Positions 47,091 to 59,089 of a stretch of 64,000 bases of DNA are shown piece by piece. The translations under genes were made by a program, and so were the position numbers. Under the pieces are notes generated by a model, which ran no database searches, was not told where the DNA came from, and was given only the letters and a program-made list of their open reading frames with translations. Within the stretch, counting starts at the first letter, position 1; each line of letters begins with the position of its first letter. Source of the stretch: Limonium bicolor (Eukaryota; Streptophyta; Magnoliopsida; Caryophyllales; Plumbaginaceae); the NCBI GenBank assembly GCA_023374045.1, contig CM041779.1, positions 1,302,001 through 1,366,000 on the forward strand, given 5' to 3'.

Positions 47091-48169
47091 CTATTCCAGT
47101 TGATCCGCGCTCATACCTTGGACAGGAGAAGTCAGATTCCCTTGATCACTCATCGTACTAGCCTTATTTTCCTCTTCCACCACGGTGTTGGCTCGAACAT
47201 TCTCCTTTGCCTTGGAGGGGAACCCAATCAACCACCAGCATTTGTTTCTTGAATGTCCTGGTTTCCCGCAGTTTGTACATTTCTGGACTTCCTTCTTGCT
47301 AGAGCTGGCATATTTGGGTGTTTGTTTCTTCGCATTGAATTTAGGGTTTCCAAAGTTTGAGTTTCCCTTCTGTCTGTTCACACCGAAGTTTTGGTCAGTC
47401 CCTCTCGATATTAGGGCTACAGAGTGATCCGGGTCTTCTTTCGACTCGAAGTTTGTCAACTGTTGCTCTTCTTGAATTAGGAGAGAATAGGCTTCTTCCA
47501 ATGTGGGCGTCTCCTTCATAGCCAAAATCTGACCTTGAAGATGCAGATACTCCTTGTTCAACCCCATAAGAAAGTGAACCAGCTCCTCCTTTTCTTTGCG
47601 CTTGGTCAGAAGATCCTTCAACTTGCAGCTCGAACAGTAATCACACTCTTCTTGCGGTAGAGCCGTTTCGTACTCCGCCTATGCCTCCCGAAGTTTCATG
47701 AAGTAGTCCGTGATGGACTCTTCTCCCTGTCTCAAAATCGTGATCTGGGCTTTGAGGGCATGCAGTGTGGCTAGGTTCTTCTTCTCAAAGCGGCGACACA
47801 GCCACTTCCACACTTGTTGTGGATCATCTGAAAACATCATACTCCTGCCTATATTCGGCGCAACGGAGGAGATGATTCAAGAACAAACAAGGGACTTTAC
47901 GCGTTCCCATGCAGCATATCGAGCGGGATCTTGAGCATTTGGTCGGGTTATTGTCCCTTCCACAAACCCAACTTGTTTTTGGCCCTCAACGCTCTCCGTA
48001 TCCCCCATTTCCAAGCAAGAAAACCCTGCCCAGTGAATTTTGCGGTGAGCGCCTGTCCTAGCTGCTCCGTGGCATGAACATAGAGCAGATTTGTAGGATC
48101 GATCGAAGTCGTCATCTTTTCCGCCGTCTTCTTCCTTAGCGTATCATCGTCGCCCAATTTCTCAGTCAC
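47091..48169 (-). pseudogene. Copia element 2 gag
   Basis: It starts near 48,169 (MTEKLGDDDTLRKKTAEKM), continues with LTAKFTGQGFLAWKWGIRRA, is broken in 47,622-47,947, and resumes as VHFLMGLNKEYLHLQGQILA with the zinc knuckle CTNCGKPGHSRNKCW (about 47,215-47,260). The final QGMSADQLE parallels the end of copia 1 gag. The two elements are therefore related but distinct families. Confidence 0.85.
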
Positions 48170-48422
48170 ACTTATCTCTTAGCAGAAACGTATTCTCCGC
48201 TCTGATACCATGTCAAAATTAACAAAAATGAATTCGCTCCTTGTATTAGACTTTGGAAAAGAATCATAAGTTTTACAGAGCCAAGCTCTCGATATGTAGT
48301 CTAGACTGAGTTATCTGCTACTATAGCAGAGAATAGAGAATATAGGAAGGAGGAGGGAAGACCGGTTTGGTTAGATAGAACAGAACCGGACCGGGTCAGA
48401 ATTACAACATAACCCTAGATAC

Positions 48423-51400
48423 TGAAATACCCCAAACCTTAATATATTGTTTAAACACTTAAATATGGTGTATTAAGACTAAAAAGAGTCTTAGAAACAT
48501 TAGTAAACAAATTTAAACAAAAGGAAACACAAAATGTGCCTTAAAGTCAATAAGAGCCAAAATGTGCTCTAAGCTTGGGATAAACTTGGTTAAGACCTAA
48601 TGAACTTACCAAGACCTCATTTATACACTAATGAACATATTAAATCAATTACCAAAGAAAACCAAGCTTGAAAACAAGTTTAAACACAAAATGTGCTTTA
48701 AGGAGTCTTAAAGCACATTTTTGAAAAATTGTCTTGTAAATGAGTTTTGAATGGCTAGATGTCCATCATTACTCTTGAATATATATGTGTACTATATAAT
48801 ATCACATTTGGGTGTCTATATTAGTGGGAAATCAAAAATTTCACTTCTATGTGCCTTGTTTTATGAATAGTAACTTTTATAAGCTATTTTGTAACATATG
48901 TTTGTATAAGTAATTAAATTGACAAACAAAGACTATATTGCCCTCATTATAATTAGGGGGCCGGTTTTCTAAGGCTTGGTGACTCACCACCCTCTTGTTA
49001 ATTTGTTAAGTAAATAATGATGACTAAGAAGTACTATTTGCTTTTAAACTACAAATATCTTCTAAAGTAAAACCAATCTTCATTCTCTCATTTCCTTTCC
49101 TTGCTCACACGGTTTCCCACCTCTCTTCTTCCTTCCTTCTTTGTTCTCTCACGATAGAACCACTATCACCATTAGAACACAAACTTCAACCTCTTGTAAA
49201 ACCTTGCTCACTTGTCCAAATCAAAAACAAACACCACCATCTTCTTCCTCTCATCAAGCTCTTCATTCCTATCTTTTCAAAAGTCCAAGACAACCATTTC
49301 GGTGCCATGGAGTTTCTCCATTGAAGGAGCTTGAGCTTGTATTTTTACATATTGTTACTCTCCTTGACTTCTAGGTAAGGAATCTCAAAAAAACTTCATT
49401 TCCTCCTTGTTTTTGTCATGTCCGAAAATATGTATTGAAGGAGCTTTTTATGTGACTTTGTTCTAGCTTCATTCCAACTCTTCATGGACTAGGTGGAGTC
49501 CTCTCTTGCTAGATATTCAAACTCTCTTCAAAGAGCAAGGTAAAACAACTACATTAATGTTTTTGAAACAATGTAAAACTAGGGTTTACAATGAGATGGA
49601 GCTTATAGCTTGAATACTCATTATAATGTTTGTATATGTTTAGAACTTGTCAAAGAATCAAGTACTCTATCGGTTTTCTAAAGGAAACAAGAAGAAGTTA
49701 TTTTGCAAAGAGGTAAATCTACTAACCTAATGTTGTTTTAATGCCTTAGGAGAAATGAGCTTATAAATGCTTATTAAAACTACCTAAAGAGCCAATGGTG
49801 AATGACTTAGTAAAGTGTTCCCAAGAGCTTAGTAAAAGGCATATGTGTTGTTGTGTATTTGCAGGTTAAAGGCAAATATATTGTGGAAATTCAGTGTTTA
49901 TGATTTGTGCATCTTAAGGGCCTAAGAGCCATGTCATTTAAGGGCCTAAGTGCCATGCAATTTAAATTGTGCACTATATAGTGATGTAGTGCCTTGTGAG
50001 TGAAGTTTGTGTATAATAAGTACTTGATGGATTTTTAGTGTTCTTGGTTGTTTGTTGGTAAAAACAATGTGTTTTGGTTTGGTAATGTTCTAGGAGAACC
50101 TATGTCGAAAATTAGGTAACAAATGTGAAGTTCTAAGTGTTAAAAATGTGTTTGATAAGTTAAGGAGTATTTAAGTGGTTAAGTGTTGTTCTTGTGTAAG
50201 AAACATGCATTAAGGTGATTTGGGATGTAACAAGGACTTAGGCAGGAGCTTGAGATTTTAGTATGTACCAAAGTCATTTTGGGACTTAGGTAAAGACTTA
50301 GGCAAACTTTGGTAAATTTAGGAGAAAGTATGAACTTGAAAAAGGAATTGTTAAGATGGATATAAGGAATTAGTTGTGAGAGATGATGCTTGGGAGATGA
50401 TGTTAAGATAAGGAGAAAACATTTTGGGATAGTAGTTATCATAGGTGAGAAACACCATTTAGAAACCTAGTGTAAAATGTTGTAAGTGTTAAGGAATTTA
50501 CAAGGAGATAAGTAAAGGTTTAAGGAATTAGAAAAAGAGTTGTGTGAGTGTTTAAGGGTGTCCTAAGGTGTGTTTAAAGTGCCCAAATGAGGTTAGGGGG
50601 TACTAGGTTACATGGGGTAAAGTTTGGAGTTGAATGTGAAAAGGAAAATAAGGATTTGGGGCAGACCGGACTTGCGACCGGACATGCAAGCCCGGTCGGG
50701 CCCTGTTACACTACCGAGAAATGTTTCTGGAATCGACCGGACTTGGGGGACCGGACCTACAAGTCCGGTCGGGCTTGTTTTGTGAGAGGGAAAATGTTTC
50801 TGGAATGGACCGGACATGGGACCGGACTTGGCAAGTCCGGTCGGCATAAATTTTGTACGGGTTATAAGTCTCTGGAATCGACCGGACATAGGACCGGACA
50901 TGTAAGTCCGGTCGGAGTGAATTTTTCAACGGTAAAAAGGTACTGGAATGGACCGGACTTAGGTAAGTCCGGTCGGCAAGTCCGGTCGGACCAAAACTTG
51001 TAAAAAAAAAAAAAAAGAAAAGAATGTGACTTATGTAGTTAATCCTAGGGTGTATAATGAAGGTAACCTAGGGTAAGATAGACATTAAAACATGTCATAC
51101 AATTATGTTAAACACTTAGAAAATTTGGAGGTTAAATAAGTTAATTAACCGACGTTCTTGAATTATGTATAGGAGTGACCTACGGAGGAAACCAAACGAG
51201 GCAAGGACCAAGGTATGGTTTTCTTGCAGTCTGTTGTCTAGCGGTTTACACCGGTTTGTGTGTTGTATGTTTTTCTGTGTGTTTACAACGTTATAAGATT
51301 TAAACATGTAATGAGTTTACAGTTGTTCATTTATTTATGATGTGTTGTTGTGGCTCATTTCCCTTGTGTGTGTCTAACATGACCTTCCACCTGTTGTGTG

Positions 51401-52339
51401 TTGGTTGTTAAGTTCCACTATGAACTTCTAACAAGTGTTAACTGGGAAGTGAGGAATCCGGTTATCCGGTCATGCATGTAAGTTAAGAGTAGATATCTGA
51501 ATCAGATTCGACTCTTATGTTGTTAAGATTGTTCTCCTTAAATTGGCGTTCGATCTCCCGCTAGCTTCTTCCAAAGCTTACCTATTCTGACTTATGATCG
51601 GTTTAGTGGGAACCTGTGTTTGTGTGGTGTGTTCGGGTCACTAAATCCGAACCATCTGTGACTTAAGTTACTCGTTCGCCTAACAGACGGTAATGAGTGT
51701 GTTTAACGAGCTTGACATGAGAGTGAATCACTCTCTAGGCTCTTATGTTATTTGACCCTTGTGGTTTGTTATCGTGGAGTGAAAATCCACTGTGTATGTG
51801 TTGTTGAGCTATGCACTATTGATGCTATGCTCCATGTTATGTTATGCTATGTATAAAATTGAATGCCATGTTATAATGACAAGTAGCTGCGCGTATCCCG
51901 GTAGCCGATGGGCTGCGCGTTAGCCATACCAGCCAAGGGTTGCTGACCCCCTCGGGGGATCCATATTTCTTATACTGCAGGATGAGGATCGAAGAAGCGG
52001 AGTGGCTTTAGATCCTAGGATGTGATTACTTTTGTATACTTTTGGATGTTGGCCCGGGATGCGCCTGTGCTCCTGTGGCGTTATATACGTTTGGTTGTGG
52101 CAGTTTAAAGCGATGTTATACAGTTAAGGTTATGTAAACACTCGGTATTGTATATAATGTATTTATGGTTTAGTCTCATGCTCGGGAGTCTGATCATCAG
52201 ACCGGTACAATTGTATTATTCTGCCTTGTTAACCACGTGGGTGGTTGACGGCGTTGTAGCACCGAAGCGTTAGTTACTGTTTAGTTGTTTTATTCCGCTG
52301 CGATTTCAACTAGTATCATGTGCTATTAGGGGTGTTACA
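48423..52339 (+). mobile_element. Solo LTR C, 3.9 kb, perfect 5-bp TSD
   Basis: It starts TGAAATACCCC and ends GGGGTGTTACA, flanked by GATAC (48,418-48,422 and 52,340-52,344). The insertion site is inside a copia LTR whose other copy (46,493-46,763) shows the uninterrupted sequence, which proves both ends. There is no gag-pol or primer-binding site. A leader-like pyrimidine stretch lies at 49,075-49,150, the inverted-word array at 50,663-50,992, and the 3' block (CGCGTATCCCGGTAGC, GCTGACCCCCTCGGGGG) at 51,890-51,960. TTCCGCTGCGA lies 45 bp from the end, shared with LTR A (GTTCCGCTGCG). Confidence 0.95.
50663..50992. repeat. Hairpin-word array in LTR C
   Basis: Five units start near 50,663, 50,734, 50,807, 50,879 and 50,950, spacing 71-73 bp. 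Each pairs GACCGGACTT or GACCGGACAT with AAGTCCGGTCGG; spacers repeat a TTTCTGGAATCG-like word before each unit. Confidence 0.92.
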
Positions 52340-52403
52340 GATACACACTAAGTAAAGAAAGATTACATGTGACATTATCCTAGGTTACAGCCTAACTCCA
52401 ATA

Positions 52404-54618
52404 AAATATTGCGAATGATTTAACTTTTGAAAACAAGTGGATTATAGATACTAGGGCTACCGATCATGTCTGCGGTAGTTATTCCATGTTTGAAGATAAC
52501 TCATATAGAAAATGTAGTCATAAAGTTACAATGCCGGATGGGCATCCTGGTATCATACAAGGCATTGGAAACATTAGATTGACTATAAATTTTGTTTTGA
52601 TGGGTGTTTATCATGTTACATCGTTTAAGCTTAATTTACTGTCGGTTCGAAAGACGTTACAGCAAATTAAAGCCTGTCTTGTGACATCTGTAAATGAATA
52701 TGGTTTGCAGGACCTTGAGACTTCAACCTATATGATTCTAGGAACATAAAAATGAAAGGTTTATATTTTCTGGATGAACTATGCTTAGAAAAGTTTCTAA
52801 AACATAGAGATTCTTTAAAAAAGAATGGAAAGCACAATCGTCTAGTTAGTGTTGCTCAGAAGAATGTTTCTGATTCTGTTTTGGATGATACTGTTACATG
52901 ACATTGTAGATTGGGACATGCTCCCTTGAATAATTTGTATAAAATTGGTGTAATAAATAAAAGGTCAATGATCTCTGATTTTTTCTGTGATTCGTGCCAT
53001 CTTGCTAAGGATCACATGTTACCTTTTCCTAGATCTTCCATTACAACTAAGGATATATTTGAACTTATACATCTTGACATCTATGGACCTTTTAGAAATA
53101 ACACCTACAACAATTATAGATACTTTCTAAGCATAATAGATGATTTTTCCCGTGCCACATGGGTAAACCTTCTTAGACACAAAGGAGAAGCTTTAGAGCA
53201 CATTAAAGAGTTCATTTACATGGCTGAAAGACAGTTCAACTAAAAAGTAAAAATCATTCGACATGGCACATGAATTAGGTATTTCAAATCAAGGATTTTT
53301 TTAATAAAGAATTAGGCATTATCCATCAAACCTCATGCGCTTACACTTCACAACAAAATGGTGTTGTGGAGCGCAAGCAAAGGTACCTTGCTGAAACTGC
53401 AAGAGCCATCTATTTTATGTCTAAAATACCAATCCAATACTAGAAAGAATGTATTATGTCAGCTACCCAGATTATTAACAGACTCCCTACTTCTACACTA
53501 AAGGGAATAACACCTTATGAGGTCATATACAGTCACAAACCAGATTACAATCAAATGAGGGTGCTTGGTTGTCTTTCATATGCCACAAACTTAGATAAAA
53601 ACAAGGGAAAATTTGATCCAAGGCCGGATGCCTGTATATATCTGAGTATAGCCAATAATCAAAAGGGCTATAAACTTCAAGTTAAGAGACATGAAAATCA
53701 TAATCTCTCATGATGTTATATTTCATGAATTTTTTCCTTTTCACAATTCCAAGAAATATGTGATTCCTTCCAACCCATCCTCCATTTTTAAGACCCCTTC
53801 ATCACAACTTCCCTTGATAATCAATTCTGATGAAGATTCCAACTCAATGGATCATACTAGAAATAACCATCAGGATGACAATACCTTGATAACAGAACAA
53901 TCAACCATTCCTACTTCTCCCACCACTTCTTCTGAAATTCCTTTAAGGAGATCTGAAAGAGTCAGATCTACTCCTAGCTATATGCAAAACTACTACACTA
54001 GCTTTTCTGTATCCACTACACCTGATATCTTCACATCAATCCTCTCTAGCAGAATAAGCATACCTGAAGCAGTTCATAGTTCTGATACAGATCCTAACCT
54101 TTTTCTCTCACTGATATCCCTCCAAAATACATTCTTTCTGTCCACAACGATGGTAAATAAGAGAGACTTCTTCATATGACAGATTCAACTACATATGAAT
54201 AAGCTTCTCAACACACCCATTGGAATGAAGCCATGGAAAAGGAACTACAAGCCCTTCTAATAAAACATGAGAATTAGTAAAACTTTCTAAACACAAAAGA
54301 GTTGTAGGATGTAACTAGGTGTACAAAACTAAGCTAAAGACAAATAGAACCATAGAAAGGCACAAGGCCATATTGGTTGCCAAAGGATTCACATAAAAAT
54401 ATGGATTAGACTGTACTGAAACATTCTCACCAGTTGTCCGTATGTCTACCATCAAAACTCTCATTGATGTAGCTACAAAGAAACAATAGATTATAGACCA
54501 ATTGGATGTAAATAACGCTTTTATCCATGAAGACCTCCATGAGTACATTTATATGCAAATTCCTAAAGGTCTCAAAGCTGAAAAAGGTTTCAATGCTTGC
54601 AAACTAAAGAAATCTCTC
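52404..54618 (+). pseudogene. Copia element 1 pol (protease, integrase, partial RT)
   Basis: The protease motif reads WIIDTRATDH, so the catalytic DTGA is changed to DTRA. The integrase zinc region HCRLGHAPLNNLYK is preceded by TGA where Trp is usual; FFCDSCHLAK follows. The DDE core begins LIHLDIYGPF and YFLSIIDDFSRATWV; the middle is frameshifted at about 53,243-53,455. NRLPTSTLKGITPYEVIY and VLGCLSYA follow. RT remains (TKLKTNRTIERHKAILVAKG, TFSPVVRMSTIKTLI, QLDVNNAFIHEDLHEYIYM) carry several stops. It is clearly dead. Confidence 0.88.
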
Positions 54619-56702
54619 TTGCAGCAGCTGGTTGTGTTTTAATTGGCAGAGATATGAATTCCTATCTCCTACGTGGGCTAGGACCAGAATATGATGCTCT
54701 AGTTACCACTATTCTTACCAAGGCTGATCCAGTTCCTACTACTGTCCTCTATGGTAACATGCTACATGTGGAAGCTCACCTTAACCATCAAACTCAAAAT
54801 CTACAAGGGTAAACCTCTTTAAACCTCAATTCAACTTCTCTCACCCGCACAAACAGCAGTAATCAGATCTATCAACAGTAGAAAGGTAAGGGAAATGGTG
54901 GTTACAAAGGAAAGACTGATAATTATAGAGGAAGAGGAAGAGGCGGATCCTTATATCATAATTACTCCAAGAACTCTTTCACTCAAGTTTATGGCAAACC
55001 AGATCTTAGGCCTATTTGTCAAGTTTGTGACAAACCAGGACATTCTGATAAGGCCTGTTGGCACAGGTTAAACCAGTCTTACCAAGCAAACCCTCCAAAT
55101 TCTTTCAGTGCAAACTACACAGAAACCTACTCACCTGAGTCTTTGGTTTCCTAATAGTGCCGCTACAAATCATTTTACTAATGCTTTTACAAATTTGAAC
55201 ATTGACTCAAATGTTTATACTGGCTCTGAGGGTGTTTCCCTAGGGGATGGATCTGCTTTATCTATCAATCATCATCAAGGAACGGGCAGGCTTTACTTCC
55301 CTACTAAACAGTGTACTCTCTCTCAACTTCTTCATATTCCCAATCTCACCAAAAACCTAGTTTCTGTTCAACGTTTCTGTACAGATAATGATACTTACTT
55401 TGAGTTTCATGTCTCTCATTTATTAATTAAGGATAAAAAACGGGACAAACTCTTATACAAGGAAGGGTTAGAGATGGTCTATACCAGTTTCCACCACAAA
55501 TCAGCTCATCACACCCAGAAGTTCACCTAACAGCCAAGACTGATGCCAAAACTTGGCACTTTCACCTTGGACATCGCTCTATTAAAACCACCAGACTAAT
55601 CTTAAATAAATTTCATCTTCCCACTACTCATTTATATACTTTGAATGATGCTTGTATGGCATGTTTTAAAGGCAAGATGCATTCTCTTCCTTATCACTCA
55701 AGTCCATCGACTTCTAAAGCTCCTTTTGATCTTCTTTTTATGGATGTTTGGGGACCAGCCCCTATTATTGGATTTTCTGGAGCTAAATACTTTTTATCTA
55801 TGGTTGATGATTACTCTCGTTATTTATGGGTTTTCCCAATTTCTGCTAAATCTTATGTGGCAACAATTGTTTTGGATTTTATTAAACGGGTGAAAACTCA
55901 GTTTTCTACATTGGTAAAGGCAATCCAAACAGATGAAGGTGGAGAATTTAAACCCCTCATCCCTATTTTGCAAGCTCAAGGAATAATTCACAGGCTCACA
56001 TGCCCTTATGCCCACAGTCAAAATGGAAGTATTGAGAGCAGGCACCGTTCTATTGTGGACAAGGGCCTAGCCATGCTAGCTCAAGCATCCCTACCTCTCT
56101 TTTTCTGGGATAAAGCCTTCAGCACAATTGTTTTCCTCATCAACAAAACACCTATGGCTGTTCTCCAGCACTCTACAACTTATGAGATGTTATTTGATAA
56201 AGAGCCTGATTTCTCCACACTAAAGGTATTTGGTTATGCCTGCTGGCCTAATCTCCGTCCTTACAATAAGCACAAGATGTCCTACCGCTCCACCCTCTGT
56301 GTTTTCCTTGGCTACAGTCCCTCTCATACTGGATATCTATGCCTTGATCCCTCCACATACAGATTATATATCTCACAAGATGTGTTTTTTGATGAAAACC
56401 TCTTTCCTTACACTTCTCTATCATCTACCACTCTCCCCTCACCTTCTCAAACAACCACATTACCCACAATTCAAACACCCTTAGCTACCTCTGATTCATC
56501 AATATCAGATAACCTAGCCTATACCTCATCTACCCATACCCCTTCCTCAAACCCACCCAATCCCACCTCTTACTTAGCAGCCTCTCCTGTCCCATTCAAC
56601 CTTAGCTCTACTCTTGACTCTTCTACACCCACACCCTCACCAGAACCTCAGCCTCTTTTACCCCATCCTATGATTACCCGTGCCAGAGACAAACATTCAT
56701 AA
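54619..56702 (+). pseudogene. Copia element 3 fragment: end of gag to integrase
   Basis: It begins inside gag (YLLRGLGPEYDALVTTIL), with a CQVCDKPGHSDKACW zinc knuckle near 55,018-55,060. The protease region reads FPNSAATNHFT, where the usual D(T/S)GA is changed to NSAA. From 55,641, 353 codons are open: CMACFKGKMHSLPY, DLLFMDVWGPAP, YFLSMVDDYSRYLWV, IQTDEGGEF, HSQNGSIESRHRSIV (the D, D, E catalytic residues are visible), LKVFGYACWPNLRPYN and a Ser/Pro/Thr-rich linker ending HPMITRARDKHS. It stops exactly where RT should begin. Both ends are truncated at fusion points. Confidence 0.9.
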
Positions 56703-59089
56703 ACCGTAATTACTGGAAAATATAAAGTTGTGGGCTTAATTTAGAGGAATTTAGGGTTTAATGAATTTAATAAAAATTATAACATTTATAAAGTTTTGGG
56801 TCAAAATTGTAAAAATAGAAAACTATGGGGTATTATTGGTGATTACCGAAAGTTTGGTTCCAATTTGGTATTAGAAGTCAAAGTTGACTATATAGGGGAC
56901 TTGACCAAGTTTGGAGAATTTTAGAAATTAAAATACTACCTTATATTAAGATAGTTACTAAATTGTAAAAGATTGATAATAGATGGGGCTATCATGTAAT
57001 TTTCGAAACTTTGGGGTACTAAATAGGATTTAGTACAGTCCTTAAGTTATTAGAAATTTTTAGAAGTTTATTTGGTTAAATTTGGAGTTCATATGAATTA
57101 TATAAGTGTAATATATGATATTTATAACATTGTTACAATGGGTAACAATGGGTAAAAAACCGAGATTTATAGAAAGTATAAGGTTAGGAATAATATTTAT
57201 AACCTTTTGGTATAGTTTGGTAATTTTGGAGTTATATATAAGATTTTATAAGATATATGTATAATATATGGTTTTAAGGCATTAGAAAACTATGTATTAT
57301 AAATTGGGAAGATTGGTAAATATACAAAGTTTGGTGGTGGGAATTTAATTAAAACAGTCCTAGGGTCTGTTCGAAAATTATAGCCTTTAAAACTATAGGT
57401 TATAATTATATTAAGGTTTAAGGATTATAATATAAGGTATACATTATAAGTGTAACAATGAAATATAATTTGGGTTTGATTTGTGATTTATAGAAGCTTA
57501 GTGGTGTATAGTGAAAGCCGAATAATATAAGGGCTGTTTGGTATTTTAAAACAATTTACAACTATATGTTATAGTTGTTTTAATGACATAAATGTCATAA
57601 TATATGTTATATAACTATAATGTAACATTATAATGATTATGTGGTGGATTTTGTAAATACCTAAGAACATAGGTGCTGTTCGGAAATATTAACATTTTTA
57701 AATGAAATTTATAATATGGTTTTAATGTTATAAGGGTTATAACATTTATATATAAGAGGTGTTCATTAAAAAGAATGAATATATATTATAAGACTTATCA
57801 TATAATAAATGGTTCCATAATACATGTATATAAATAAATATATGTTATGGTGTAGAAAATATAATATGGTTCAATAACCATGTACTTTCATAATTAAGAT
57901 GATATATGATAAAGGGAGAGGAATTACAAACATTGGATATGGAATTCTAATGTTCGGAGTATACATGGAATAATAAGGATTTATATAATTCAAGTATTGT
58001 TTAAATATGAATTATACTACATGAGCTTGAAAAAAAAAGAAACAAACCTTAGAAAAATAAATACTAAGGTGAGATGTATATTACATGATAAAGAATCCTA
58101 CATACAATACAGAAACAGACTATATGATGTACAAACATACATTAAATTACATGCGATAACAAAGTTCAACAATGAGTATATTAATATACGAGACAAGACT
58201 ACGCATGTAATGTAACACTTTTTCAATCTCGAGTTAAGCCGAGAACCCGACAAACGTTGACAGTTAATAACGGGGGATTAACCGGGAGGTAATAGCGACG
58301 GTACGGGGTACCGTAGAGTTAAGTTGTTACACGGGATTCTAATCAGTAGCGTTATGTATTGCTAGACTGTTAGAGGCGACACGAGGAGCATCGGATCTAG
58401 CTGAATCATACTCCACCGTAATACTTTCAGGGTGAACGGTATGTTAGTTATGTGGCTTGATTGTCTCTGAGGATTTCCTCAGTTCAAACATTGTGTGAAA
58501 ATCTGTGATAAGATTGCATGTCTGCTTGTGTGAATTAATATGCTTGAGTTGTGTATAATGCTGCTTTATTATTACTGTTGTGCGATAACAGTACCGTTCA
58601 TATATATGAACATATTATAAAACGAACTAGCGGCAATGATGCTATCTTATATGTGTAATATAAGGAACGTAAGTAAAACGTTGTAACATTAGGATAATAA
58701 TATATATAATATCTGAGACTTATATACGGAGCACTGGCCTCTTTAACGCCGCTCTCGTATCTAGCACTGGATCCCGAGTCGACATACTCAGGATTGGACT
58801 ACGACCTTAGTCTGCTATGTTAGGAAAAAAAATAGTAAAGCGATGCGATGGTATAATAAGCTCATCAAGAGGATGTGGCTCTTACTGTGAACTATGATCC
58901 AACGATACTAGGAAACCGTGTGGTAGCCGTAAGTATCTGGATAAATTTCCAACAACTACAGATTGTTCGTAGGTCGGAGACTCTACCGCTGGAGTGGCTA
59001 TTGCCGTGGGTGACCCGCCATAAGAGATGGGTAACTTAGAGACACGTCGTTCTAAGAGACGTTGTCATTAGACATGACTGAACAATTAC

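Larger units (their letters stand above)
46493..52403 (-). mobile_element. Copia element 2, internally deleted, reverse, perfect TSD
   Basis: Two 271-bp LTRs, 46,493-46,763 and 48,211-48,422 plus 52,345-52,403 (split by LTR C), enclose 1.45 kb. AAATA flanks it at 46,488-46,492 and 52,404-52,408. On the - strand the 5' LTR is followed directly by TGGTATCAGAGC (48,199-48,210), the tRNA-Met primer site. A G-rich polypurine tract (complement of CCCCACCCCCCCCTC, 46,764-46,778) precedes the other LTR. Only gag and the last part of RNase H remain; protease, integrase and RT are deleted. LTR ends read TATTGG...GACA, so TG may have mutated to TA in both copies before insertion. Confidence 0.93.
44887..54618 (+). 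mobile_element. Copia element 1, decayed, 3' truncated, with nested insertions
   Basis: 5' LTR, gag and pol (protease, integrase, start of RT) run left to right. A second copia (46,493-52,403), which contains solo LTR C, sits between gag and the protease, flanked by AAATA. The RT stops near 54,618 at KLKKSL, where the next word in the family is YGLKQ, and joins another copia. No 3' LTR was found. Confidence 0.85.

Noticed and set aside
50587..51003. 138-codon frame with repeated Gly/Arg/Thr motifs in LTR C
   Set aside because: The protein repeats simply mirror the 72-bp DNA units; frames are open on both strands there.
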